Source of the DNA: Tardibacter chloracetimidivorans
GTDB lineage: Bacteria > Pseudomonadota > Alphaproteobacteria > Sphingomonadales > Sphingomonadaceae
Direction: 5' to 3'
DNA length: 64,000 bases
Assembly (NCBI RefSeq): GCF_001890385.1
Contig: NZ_CP018222.1
Location: 1-64,000 of the forward strand
The notes beneath the pieces were generated by a model, which was not told the DNA's origin, did not search any database, and saw only the letters and a program-made list of their open reading frames with translations. The translations under genes were made by a program, and so were the position numbers. Positions 1 through 7,324 of the stretch are shown here, piece after piece. How positions within the stretch are numbered: the first letter of the stretch is position 1; each line of letters starts with the position of its first letter.

Positions 1-105
1 TCGGGACCAGACACAATCATCCCGATCAATATCATGTATTCTAAAGAGACTTTGAGACCCGCGACGGTGGCATTTCTGGACGTCGTTCACAAAATGATGA
101 AATAG
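1..105 (+). CDS. C-terminal end of a LysR-type regulator (partial, runs off left edge)
   Basis: The first reading frame is open from the first base to a TAG at 103-105 and encodes 34 residues. They resemble the end of a LysR substrate-binding domain: a beta-strand (IPINIMYS) followed by an LRPATVAFLDVV helix, where LysR proteins usually have a 'hLSPRVRAFIDFL'-like segment. Only the tail is present, so neither the DNA-binding domain nor the true start can be judged. It could be another protein ending in a similar helix. Confidence 0.4.
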   Translation, partial: SGPDTIIPINIMYSKETLRPATVAFLDVVHKMMK

Positions 106-184
106 GAGAATATTGGAATGCGAACCGTCCCATTTGGCGGACGCGGTAAGTTCCGTTCGCATACCCTGTTCTGACTTCCCGACT

Positions 185-586
185 TCAATTAATCCCCCTC
201 GCGATCGCACGGGCGGAAGGCGATAGGCGTAATGTGAGTCCTTCCAACGCGTCAGCGGCCGCCGACAACAAGCCGGCCAAGTCAGCGTGGCGGTTTGCGG
301 CACCCAATTCCAGACCATGCTGCGAGAGCGCGAGCTGCCGGAGCAATGCTGTTTCGTCGATAGAGATATCCGGCGCTGATAGTGGGAGCAGCTCGTATCC
401 CGCGGCGAGCGCGGCGCCGACCAGGCGTGCTAGCGATACAACCGCGGCACGCGTTCCACCTAGCGAGAAAATAGCCTCCATGGCTTGCGCGCGAGCAGAT
501 GCATCGCCCGCCAGGGAGCGCAAGAGGAGAACAACGAGCTGATCGATTTGCGAGCGTTGGTGCAGCCAAACGAAAGCCGCGTTCAT
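185..586 (-). CDS. Uncharacterised 133-residue protein, paralogue of the gene at 18261-18671
   Basis: I do not recognise the family. The protein is all-alpha in appearance, Ala/Leu rich, without signal peptide or cysteine clusters. It aligns along its length with the protein at 18261-18671: both begin with a short N-terminus ending in LHQ, then share QI(D/E)Q, LRSLAG/LRNLAG, SLGGTR, LARLVGAALA and (D/E)LALLRQLA-type segments. The alignment fixes the start at 586 and shows the two are true coding paralogues. No helix-turn-helix or enzyme motif is visible. Function unknown. Confidence 0.6.
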   Translation of the reverse strand: MNAAFVWLHQRSQIDQLVVLLLRSLAGDASARAQAMEAIFSLGGTRAAVVSLARLVGAALAAGYELLPLSAPDISIDETALLRQLALSQHGLELGAANRHADLAGLLSAAADALEGLTLRLSPSARAIARGIN

Positions 587-721
587 CGATGACCGTCCTT
601 CATGTCTATATTTATTTCCGCGACGGCGCCACGCGGCGCCGCCGGCCTGCCGGTGATCGATCCTGGCGAAACGTCACGTCGATCGTGGTGGATCGGCGGC
701 GGCTGGCCAAACTGACCCGGT

Positions 722-967
722 TCAGGAGTCCAATTTCAGGTCGGTCGATCGTTGCTCGATCAAATCCAGACGCATCTCCAGGCGTGAGAGAAGGGACGCC
801 CTTACCGGTCGGCCGCTTATGAGCCGGCGCCATGTGTTATAGCTGATACCGAAACGATCATTCAGACTTTCGTCTGTCTGCTTATGAACATGCTTTCGCA
901 GGCGTGTCACGATTGTCCTGTCCGGCAATACACAGCCCGCCGGATTTCCTGTTGCCGATGATTTCAT
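722..967 (-). CDS. Small basic protein with possible helix-turn-helix
   Basis: An 81-residue basic protein preceded by a very good ribosome-binding site (AGGAGG, about 5 bases before the ATG at 967). The middle, SLNDRFGISYNTWRRLISGRP, reads like a short helix-turn-helix in which a residue group after a tight turn could contact DNA. The shape recalls small regulators of catabolic or mobile regions, but no family is recognised. It lies downstream of, and on the same strand as, the aromatic catabolic operon, separated from the YciI gene by about 70 bases. Confidence 0.5.
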   Translation of the reverse strand: MKSSATGNPAGCVLPDRTIVTRLRKHVHKQTDESLNDRFGISYNTWRRLISGRPVRASLLSRLEMRLDLIEQRSTDLKLDS

Positions 968-1039
968 GGCTCCTCCTGATCGATTATCTCTTCCGGTGAT
1001 ATTCGCGTTGCCGCCGATGGCCGTCGCAGCCGATCGAGT

Positions 1040-1384
1040 TCAATCTCGCACAGGGACGGGGAAGGGCGCCCCCGCTTCGGGCGTGCCGAGAACATAGTCG
1101 CGATTGAACACCGCCTGCCGCCATGGGCGGATGGTGATGGCGCTGCGCGTTCCCGCCACCGTCAGCGGATCTTCGTCGGTGAAGCGCTGCGCGTCGCGCG
1201 CAGTCTCAGCCTCGAAGACATAGACCGAGCCGTGGGGCGCGGTCTCCGCGTCATCAAGCACGGCGCCGCCGATAAGGATGCGGTGGGCCTGTGCGCGGAG
1301 ATATTCACGATGCGCTTCCTGGGCGCGTGCCCGCGCTGCCTCGGTCCCCGGCTTGTTCTCAATGGTGGCGACGAAAAATGGCAT
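1040..1384 (-). CDS. YciI-like protein, last gene of the chloroaromatic operon
   Basis: A 114-residue single-domain protein of the YCII / dimeric alpha-beta-barrel type. Visible family features are AHREYL near residue 25, a GGAVLDD turn, HGSVYVFEAE strand, DEDPL and a final RPWRQ. The YCII fold includes TftG, a dehydrochlorinase of 2,4,5-T degradation, and is related in fold to muconolactone isomerases. Its place 11 bases after the cycloisomerase gene suggests it handles a lactone or a halogenated intermediate of the same pathway; that is inference. The AAGGAG before the ATG at 1384 supports the start. Confidence 0.75.
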   Translation of the reverse strand: MPFFVATIENKPGTEAARARAQEAHREYLRAQAHRILIGGAVLDDAETAPHGSVYVFEAETARDAQRFTDEDPLTVAGTRSAITIRPWRQAVFNRDYVLGTPEAGAPFPVPVRD

Positions 1385-1395
1385 GGGGATGCTCC

Positions 1396-2553
1396 TTATT
1401 TGCGCTCGTAGTGGCGTAGCTTGGCATCATCGATCGTCACGCCGAGGCCAACGCCCGACGGCACCTCCACGCAGAAGTCCCGGTAGATCAGCGGCTCCTC
1501 CAGAATGTCGTCCGCGAGCAGGAGCGGCATGAACAGTTCGGTCCCGCCGGCGAGCGGCAATGTCGAGCAGCATTGGAGATTGGCGGCGGTGCCGATCGAG
1601 CTATCCAGGGCAGTGCCCCCGAACAGATTGATGCCAGCGGCCTGCGCCATACGGGCGATCGCGAGCATCCGGCTCGGGCCGCCGGCTTTCGAGATTTTCA
1701 GCGACACATAACTGGCAGCGCGTTCCCGGATAACCGAAATCATGTCGGTCGTGCTGCAAGCACTCTCGTCGGCCATGATCGCGAGGCTGGAGCGCCGCGC
1801 GAGATCGGCAAGCCCCGGAAGATCGGCGCGGGGCAGCGGCTGTTCGAGAATATCGACGCCAGAGCCATCGAGAACAGCCAATGCGCGCGTCGAGTCCGCA
1901 AAGCTCCACGCCTCATTCAGATCGATCGAGCAGGGACAGCCAATCGCGCTGGCGGTCTCGACGGCGCGTCGCGCATCGTCGCCGGGATCGCCGCGGCCGA
2001 CCTTGATCTTGAAGCGGCGATGCAGTCCGGCGTCAATTTTTGCCTGCGCTTCGGCAACATCGGCCTCAAGCTCGCCGGTCGCCAGCACCCAGAGCACCGG
2101 CAACGCGTCTGCGATCCTGCCGCCGAACAGGCCGCTCATCGGGATCGACAGGGTGCGGGCGGTCGCATCGAGAAGCGCCGTTTCGACCGCGGATTTGAGG
2201 GCGGCGTTCGCATAGGCAACCTGATCGATCTCGGCCATGATGGCGTTTGCCGAGAATATGTCGCGCCCGTCGAGCAGCGGCGCGATATGGTTGAGGAACA
2301 GGGCGCGCATCGCTTCGACGGATTCCCCGCTCCACCAGGGACCGCCCGGAACCGTCGCCTCGCCGATGCCCTGAACGCCATCGGCCGTCGTGAGCCGAAC
2401 GATCAGGTAGCTCTGGTGAGTGAGCACTGCGCGGCTGAGCTTGTGGACGCGCCGCAGCGGGATGTCGACGATGAAGGTCTCGACCGACCGCACCAGCGCC
2501 GCCGGCAGGGCAGCGGCGCGCCGCTTTTGGAGCAAGGCGACTTCCGCGCTCAT
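1396..2553 (-). CDS. (Chloro)muconate cycloisomerase
   Basis: A 385-residue enolase-superfamily enzyme that cyclises cis,cis-muconate or chloromuconates to (dien)lactones. The muconate-lactonising signature is complete: Lys182 and Lys184 in a K-I-K motif, metal ligands Asp211, Glu237 and Asp262 (the last in an ADES segment), and a second base lysine in SLKISK near residue 289. It begins with a 4-base ATGA overlap with the reductase stop, so it is translationally coupled in the operon. The companion maleylacetate reductase and dienelactone hydrolase point to a chlorocatechol rather than plain catechol route. Residues that separate CatB-type from TfdD/ClcB-type enzymes were not resolved by eye. 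Confidence 0.88.
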   Translation of the reverse strand: MSAEVALLQKRRAAALPAALVRSVETFIVDIPLRRVHKLSRAVLTHQSYLIVRLTTADGVQGIGEATVPGGPWWSGESVEAMRALFLNHIAPLLDGRDIFSANAIMAEIDQVAYANAALKSAVETALLDATARTLSIPMSGLFGGRIADALPVLWVLATGELEADVAEAQAKIDAGLHRRFKIKVGRGDPGDDARRAVETASAIGCPCSIDLNEAWSFADSTRALAVLDGSGVDILEQPLPRADLPGLADLARRSSLAIMADESACSTTDMISVIRERAASYVSLKISKAGGPSRMLAIARMAQAAGINLFGGTALDSSIGTAANLQCCSTLPLAGGTELFMPLLLADDILEEPLIYRDFCVEVPSGVGLGVTIDDAKLRHYERK

Positions 2554-3773
2554 GCGGCAGCTCCGCGGCAGAAATGCGTCGGTTGCCAGTCGGAGAGATC
2601 CATGTCTGCGTTATCCTTAAGAGCCTTGAGAATCGGCCGGAACAGCTTCGGCGCGTCCACGCCGACAGCCCCGACCGGATGGTTCTGGGCATCGAGGCCG
2701 ACCCAGCAGCCGCTGCCGGGGGCAGGCCCCGCTTTGTAGAGCGTGCTTGTGGCCCGTTCCGGAAGTCCGGCGATCTGGATGTTGTGTCCATATTGATCGG
2801 ACCAAAGCCATGGCAGGTCGGCGTAGCGGACGTGATTGCCCAACGCGGCCTTCGCGGCGGCGATGGCCTGGTTCTGGGCGTTTGCCCAGCTCTCGCGTCG
2901 GGTCACTTGCCCCGCGTAGCAGCAAGGGAAGCAGGCCACGTCACCCGCAGCAAAAATCCGCGGGTCCGAAGTTCCACCGAATTCATCAACGAGGATGCCA
3001 TTGCTCACGTCCAGGCCGGCCAGCTCGCCGAGCGCGACATTGGGAATTGCGCCGACGCATACGAGCACGCGGTCCGCGATCCGGGCAGTGTCGTCATCCA
3101 GTTCGAGCATGAGACCGTCAGGCTGCACCGCAAGCCGGACAACCGAGCGGCCCATGACAAAGGCGACGCCATGGCTCTCATGCAGCGCCCTCAGCCAATC
3201 GGAGACCGGCTCCGGGACCGAGCGCTGGCACAGCCGGGGCGCGGCTTCGACCACGGTGACGGCAATGCCAAGGCTGCGGACCGTGGCCGCGACTTCGAGG
3301 CCGATCCAGCCGCCGCCCACGATGAGGAGGTGCTTCGTGCCGGAGAGGCTGGAACGGAGGGCGGCGGCATCATCGATGGTGCGGAGCAGATGAATACGGT
3401 CTGATGTCTGCCCGGCCATCCAGTCGGGAACGCGGGGTCGGCTCCCCGTTGCCAGAAAGAGCCGATCATAGCGGATCTCGCGGCCGCTCGCACATCGAAC
3501 CGTTTGCGCGGAGCGATCGATCTCGACGACTTCTTCGCCCAGCCAGCTCTCGACATTGGCTTCAACCAGGTTCTCGATTGACAAAAGGGCCGTCTCGGAA
3601 ACTGCCTCTGCATCGCGCAGCGCATTTTTCGAAAGCGGCGGCCGCTCATAGGGAGGATGCCTTTCCTCGCCGATCAGAACGATACGGCCGGAAAAGCCCT
3701 CCGCGCCAAGCGTCTTGATGATCCATCCACCGGCCTGGCCGCCGCCGACCACGACAAAGACCTCATCCTTCAT
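2550..3773 (-). CDS. FAD/NAD-dependent ferredoxin reductase of the ring-hydroxylating dioxygenase
   Basis: A 407-residue class II (BphA4/AndAa-like) reductase that passes electrons from NAD(P)H to the Rieske ferredoxin. Near the start there is an FAD dinucleotide fold (VVGGGQAG), then YERPPLSK, the NAD fold (IVGGGWIGLE) and a FAAGDVA flavin-contact motif, ending with a C-terminal interface domain. The ATG at 3773 was chosen because the FAD motif follows it directly; an upstream start would add about 18 unrelated residues. The gene overlaps the ferredoxin stop by 11 bases and the cycloisomerase start by 4, so the electron chain and ring-cleavage genes are co-translated. Confidence 0.9.
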   Translation of the reverse strand: MKDEVFVVVGGGQAGGWIIKTLGAEGFSGRIVLIGEERHPPYERPPLSKNALRDAEAVSETALLSIENLVEANVESWLGEEVVEIDRSAQTVRCASGREIRYDRLFLATGSRPRVPDWMAGQTSDRIHLLRTIDDAAALRSSLSGTKHLLIVGGGWIGLEVAATVRSLGIAVTVVEAAPRLCQRSVPEPVSDWLRALHESHGVAFVMGRSVVRLAVQPDGLMLELDDDTARIADRVLVCVGAIPNVALGELAGLDVSNGILVDEFGGTSDPRIFAAGDVACFPCCYAGQVTRRESWANAQNQAIAAAKAALGNHVRYADLPWLWSDQYGHNIQIAGLPERATSTLYKAGPAPGSGCWVGLDAQNHPVGAVGVDAPKLFRPILKALKDNADMDLSDWQPTHFCRGAAA

Positions 3774-4089
3774 CGGCCTGACTTTCCAGCATGACCTCCA
3801 GGCGGCCGTTATTCTCGCGCACGCCATAGGTCCGCACTGGCACCGTCACCGGCGGCGATCGCGGCTCGCCCGTCTCGATGTCGAAAAGACCCTGATGCAA
3901 GGGGCACTCGATGCAGCCATCCTCGACGAACCCTTCCGAGAGCCTGGCCTGGCCGTGGGTGCACAGATCATGAAGCGCAAAGAAGCGACCTTCCTTGCAG
4001 AAGATGGCGAGCGGCGTGCCATTGGCGTTGACGCCGGCAACCTCACCTTCGTCGACGATGCCGACAGGGCCTATATCGATCCAACTCAT
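3763..4089 (-). CDS. Rieske-type [2Fe-2S] ferredoxin
   Basis: A 108-residue soluble ferredoxin that shuttles single electrons from the reductase to the terminal oxygenase. The Rieske cluster ligands are CTHG (Cys43, His45) and CPLH (Cys62, His65), with normal 16-residue spacing between boxes. The start at 4089 (MSWIDIG) matches the family's usual N-terminus. A GTG at 4161 and ATG at 4158 lie upstream in frame and overlap the maleylacetate reductase stop, so initiation there by coupling is an alternative that would add a non-homologous leader. Confidence 0.9.
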   Translation of the reverse strand: MSWIDIGPVGIVDEGEVAGVNANGTPLAIFCKEGRFFALHDLCTHGQARLSEGFVEDGCIECPLHQGLFDIETGEPRSPPVTVPVRTYGVRENNGRLEVMLESQADEG

Positions 4090-4157
4090 AGTGTTTCCCA
4101 AAATCTGGAGCCTCGCCGCGCTGCCGGTTCGGTCCACGGGGTCATCGTCCGGCGCCA

Positions 4158-5219
4158 TCACGCGTTCGGCCTCCGGCCGGCCCAGACGTCCTCGAGCAGA
4201 GCACGGATTGCGTCCGGCTCCAGCGGACGCGGATTCGCATAGGGATTCTTGAAGATCAGCTCGACCGCCCGGTCGATTCCGTCCTTTGGCATGCCAAGGT
4301 CGCGCAAGGCGGTCGGCGCGCCGAACGAGGCCGTCATGTCGAAGAGAGATTGCGCGGGTCGATCGGTGGCCAAGGCCCTGCGCAGCTTTGCCGCCGCCTC
4401 CGGCACTGCGGGCGCATTATAGGCCCAGGCATGGGGCAGGACGGCGGCGTGCGTCTCGGCGTGGGGGAGATCGAATGTTCCACCCAGCACATGGCATAGC
4501 TTGTGATGGAGCGCGACCGTCGTGCGTCCGAGGCATGTAGCGCAAAGCCAGGCGCCATAAAGCGCGTCCGATCGGGCCTCGCCATTCTGTGCATCCTTGG
4601 CGATCAGCGGCAGACTGCCGGCGAGCGCGCGGATACCCTCTTCGGCCATCAGCAGGATGATCGGGTCAGCATCGGACGCATAGAGCGCCTCGACCGCGTG
4701 GGCGATTGCATTGAGGCCGCTCACGCCCGACATCTGGGCAGGCAGGGTCAGCGTCAGTTCGACATCGTAGAGGACACTGGCCGGCTGGACGACCGGATCG
4801 CGCATCGTCGTTTTCACGCCCTCTTCGGTCTGGCCGAGGATCGGCGTCATTTCGGACCCCGCATAGGTCGTCGGAACGGCGAGATGCGGCAGGCCGGTGC
4901 GAAGGGCGAGCGCCTTGCCCAGCCCGATCGCCGAGCCTCCCCCGATCGAAACGAGGCCGTCGGCATCGGCCGCGCGCAGCATCGCGAGCGCCGTATCGGT
5001 GACGGCGACCGGCGTATGCATGGCCGCGTCGGCAAACTCGCCCGCGAAGAGATCGGCCATCGATGCTCGCGCCACCGCGATCGTCTCGCGCTGGGCGGCG
5101 GTCGAGAGGAAAAACGCCCGGTTAATGCCGAGACGGGCGACCTCGGATCGCAAATCCGACAGCGTGCCCGCCCCGAACACGACGCGCGAGGCGGGGACGT
5201 CGGAGACGAAGGGCTTCAT
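4158..5219 (-). CDS. Maleylacetate reductase
   Basis: A 353-residue member of the iron-alcohol-dehydrogenase-like family. It reduces maleylacetate (or dechlorinates and reduces chloromaleylacetate) to 3-oxoadipate with NAD(P)H. Characteristic segments are GGGSAIGLGKA (nucleotide binding), VPTTYAGSEMTP, HHKLCHVLGGTFDLPHAE and a C-terminal NPYANPRP. This enzyme is the hallmark that separates a modified ortho (chlorocatechol) pathway from the plain catechol route, which uses no maleylacetate. Its ATG overlaps the dienelactone hydrolase stop by 4 bases. Confidence 0.92.
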   Translation of the reverse strand: MKPFVSDVPASRVVFGAGTLSDLRSEVARLGINRAFFLSTAAQRETIAVARASMADLFAGEFADAAMHTPVAVTDTALAMLRAADADGLVSIGGGSAIGLGKALALRTGLPHLAVPTTYAGSEMTPILGQTEEGVKTTMRDPVVQPASVLYDVELTLTLPAQMSGVSGLNAIAHAVEALYASDADPIILLMAEEGIRALAGSLPLIAKDAQNGEARSDALYGAWLCATCLGRTTVALHHKLCHVLGGTFDLPHAETHAAVLPHAWAYNAPAVPEAAAKLRRALATDRPAQSLFDMTASFGAPTALRDLGMPKDGIDRAVELIFKNPYANPRPLEPDAIRALLEDVWAGRRPNA

Positions 5220-5938
5220 GCGGTCGTCCGCGCCGTTACAAACAGCGCCTCCTCGCAGAGCGCGAGCGCTTTGGCGGCATTGTCGCGACGGCCTGCATCG
5301 GCTCCGTCGAGATCAGTCAGGAAGCCGTGTCCCGATCCGGTGAAGGCACGCACCTGACACGCCGGCTGACGCTGGCCGATGTCCGCCAGCCGCGTCTGGA
5401 CTTCCTCAGATATCAGATCGTCTTCGGCCCCGAACAGCGTCAGATGCGGCGTCGTCACCGTGTCGAGGTAGGTGAGGGGGACATCGACCGCTTCCTGGTT
5501 GGGAAGCCCCTGCGGAAAGCCGTAGAAGCTGACCAGTGCGGCCGGCAGGTTCCTGCGCGCCAACTCATAGACGAACAGGCCGCCGATGCAGAAGCCGACG
5601 ACTCCGCCGATCCCACGCCGCCGCGCATAACGCTCGAACGCATCGACGAAAGTGCGGTCCTTCAGCCGATGACGCCGTTCGAACGCCGCTTCGCGTGTAT
5701 GCTCGGCGAGCTTGCCAAGATCCTCGAATGTGCGGATCAGGTCGACGACAGCGCCGCGGGCGGCAAGGTAGGCGGCAAAGCCCCGGTAGAACGAGGTGCA
5801 GCCGTAAATGTCCGGCAAGACGGCGATGCGACGGTCGGACGCATCGTCTCCGAACCGATAGCCGCTGATTTCGCCGTCCTGGAACAGCACGCCTGCATCG
5901 CCGCTCGGAAACGAGCTGCATTGCTCGATGTGACACAT
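5216..5938 (-). CDS. Dienelactone hydrolase family protein
   Basis: A 240-residue alpha/beta hydrolase that opens 4-carboxymethylenebut-2-en-4-olide to maleylacetate. The unusual cysteine triad of the family is present: Cys117 in GFCIGG, Asp174 in GAEDD and His204 in GSGHGF, in the right order. It sits between the intradiol dioxygenase (28-base gap) and the maleylacetate reductase (4-base overlap), matching the order of reactions. The sequence diverges in the N-terminal third from classic ClcD/TfdE, so substrate range is uncertain. Confidence 0.88.
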   Translation of the reverse strand: MCHIEQCSSFPSGDAGVLFQDGEISGYRFGDDASDRRIAVLPDIYGCTSFYRGFAAYLAARGAVVDLIRTFEDLGKLAEHTREAAFERRHRLKDRTFVDAFERYARRRGIGGVVGFCIGGLFVYELARRNLPAALVSFYGFPQGLPNQEAVDVPLTYLDTVTTPHLTLFGAEDDLISEEVQTRLADIGQRQPACQVRAFTGSGHGFLTDLDGADAGRRDNAAKALALCEEALFVTARTTA

Positions 5939-5966
5939 GATGAAAACCTCTTGGAAAGAACCGGCT

Positions 5967-6740
5967 TCAGGCCGCGCGCGACGCGATGACGTCAGGTGCG
6001 AGTTGGAAGTCGTTCTCGATCACCTTCTCGCCATTTTCCCGCACATCGGGCTTGATCTGGACCTGACGAACGCCATTGCAGCAATCGTCGTCAACATAGT
6101 CGCCCTGCTCGAAATAGCTCTGCGTGGTGAGCGTATGATAGCCGTCCGCGCGGACCTTGAAGTGAACGTGCGCCGGGCGCCAGCTATGTCCCCCCATCAT
6201 CTCCAGTAGCGCGCCGGTCGGCCCCTGGTCGGGAATCTTGTAGGGGACGGGCACGGTCGAACGGACGAAGTATCGACCTTCGGAGTCGGTCAGAACCTTG
6301 CCGCGATAATAGTTTGCCGGGATGTCGTTGTGGATGCCGCCATAATAGCCGTCCGGCGTCGAATGCCAGATGTCGACGGTAGCGCCGGCGATGGGCCTGC
6401 CTTGGAGATCCTTAACCGTGCCGCGCACGATCATCGGGACGTTGCGATCGTCGTCATAGGTAAGAATCTCGCCGCCGTTCGAAATGAGGGGCGCGTCCGG
6501 CAGATAATAGGGGCCTTCGATAGTCCCCTCCGTGCCGCCGTAAGCGGCATTCTCGATGTCGCTGATGGTCGAGTTCAGGAAGACGTCGAGCAAAAGCGGA
6601 ATCTCGCCCGCCTCGCCCGTTTTCACGGCATACATGACGCCGGCCCGATATTCGTCGAACGTCACTTCATGCTTGATAAGCGCCTGACGAATTCCGTTCA
6701 CGATGTCAGACACCACGGCATCAATACGATTGTTGCTCAT
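5967..6740 (-). CDS. Intradiol (chloro)catechol 1,2-dioxygenase
   Basis: A 257-residue Fe(III) intradiol dioxygenase that cleaves catechols between the hydroxyls. The four iron ligands are visible: a tyrosine in SPDGYYGG (132/133), Tyr167 in VPYKIP, and His191/His193 in RPAHVH. The length matches chlorocatechol dioxygenases (about 255-260) rather than the longer catechol enzymes, which agrees with the maleylacetate reductase in the operon. The ATG at 6740 has a GGAG site 5 bases upstream. A 107-base gap before it contains a LysR-type operator, so this gene heads its own transcription block. Confidence 0.9.
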   Translation of the reverse strand: MSNNRIDAVVSDIVNGIRQALIKHEVTFDEYRAGVMYAVKTGEAGEIPLLLDVFLNSTISDIENAAYGGTEGTIEGPYYLPDAPLISNGGEILTYDDDRNVPMIVRGTVKDLQGRPIAGATVDIWHSTPDGYYGGIHNDIPANYYRGKVLTDSEGRYFVRSTVPVPYKIPDQGPTGALLEMMGGHSWRPAHVHFKVRADGYHTLTTQSYFEQGDYVDDDCCNGVRQVQIKPDVRENGEKVIENDFQLAPDVIASRAA

Positions 6741-6775
6741 CTCTCCGCTCCTAACGCCTCTTTTCTTCGCGTCTG

Positions 6776-6842
6776 AGTCTAGCCCTCCGGCTGGCATACC
6801 GAAAAATACTATTATGATGGCCTAGCCATACGGATTTCGTAT
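6776..6842 (-). promoter_or_regulatory. LysR-type operator and promoter for the ring-cleavage genes
   Basis: The site ATACGGATTTCGTAT at 6828-6842 is a perfect ATAC-N7-GTAT, the BenM/CatM/CatR-type recognition motif, inside a longer inverted repeat (CTAGCC to the left, GGCTAG to the right). On the minus strand a TAGACT (6781-6776) can serve as a -10 element, preceded 16 bases upstream by TTCGGT. The start point would be near 6769, placing the operator centre at about -66, the usual position for LysR recognition sites. The resulting leader of about 30 bases carries the dioxygenase ribosome-binding site. Confidence 0.6.
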
Positions 6843-6847
6843 CTAGG

Positions 6848-7324
6848 CTAGACCGGCAGGGCCAGCAGCGTCGCCACGCGGCTCGTGTCGAAGATCGCGC
6901 GCTTGCTCGCGAACCGCCATCGACCGTCGAGGCGAACGGCGCGATCGACATAGCGGCCGGCCTGATAGATCTTCGTCTCGCCTTCGAGGCCGGTCGACAT
7001 GACCAGGTAGTTCGCGGTGAACTCGACCTCATCGCCCTGATGGCGCGAAATCTTCAGTCCCGACACGAAATGGCGGTAGATCGTCGGCGGGTAGATGTTC
7101 GCGTTCCGCAAGGCTGTGACACGATCACGCAGCATGTGCTTGTTCTCGCACCGGATCAGCGGCGCCGGGAGGTCGAAATCCACATTCTCTTTGGGGATGA
7201 TCTCATAGAGGCAATCGTCGGTGAAATGGTCCGGCCAAGCCTCCAGATCGTCATTGTCGATGGTCTCGACATAGGAATCGAGCAGCTCCTGGATCTCCGA
7301 GCGCAGTGCGATCGCCTGGTTCAT
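6848..7324 (-). CDS. Aromatic-ring-hydroxylating dioxygenase beta subunit
   Basis: A 158-residue small subunit of the SnoaL/NTF2-like dioxygenase beta family, which supports the alpha3beta3 hexamer structurally. Typical features are YVETIDNDDLEAWPDHFTDDCLY at the N-terminus, TIYRHFVSG in the middle and RAIFDTSR near the end. Its ATG overlaps the alpha-subunit stop by 4 bases. The gene after it (dioxygenase) is separated by 107 bases, so the alpha-beta pair can form a transcription unit of its own, perhaps with read-through. Confidence 0.9.
   Translation of the reverse strand: MNQAIALRSEIQELLDSYVETIDNDDLEAWPDHFTDDCLYEIIPKENVDFDLPAPLIRCENKHMLRDRVTALRNANIYPPTIYRHFVSGLKISRHQGDEVEFTANYLVMSTGLEGETKIYQAGRYVDRAVRLDGRWRFASKRAIFDTSRVATLLALPV

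Noticed and set aside
118-174. Short plus-strand frame starting at 118 (18 codons)
   Set aside because: Too short, no homology, and in the tail region of the partial regulator gene.
6741-6847. Riboswitch or attenuator in the gap before the intradiol dioxygenase gene
   Set aside because: The gap is better explained by the LysR operator and promoter; no riboswitch-like stems were seen.
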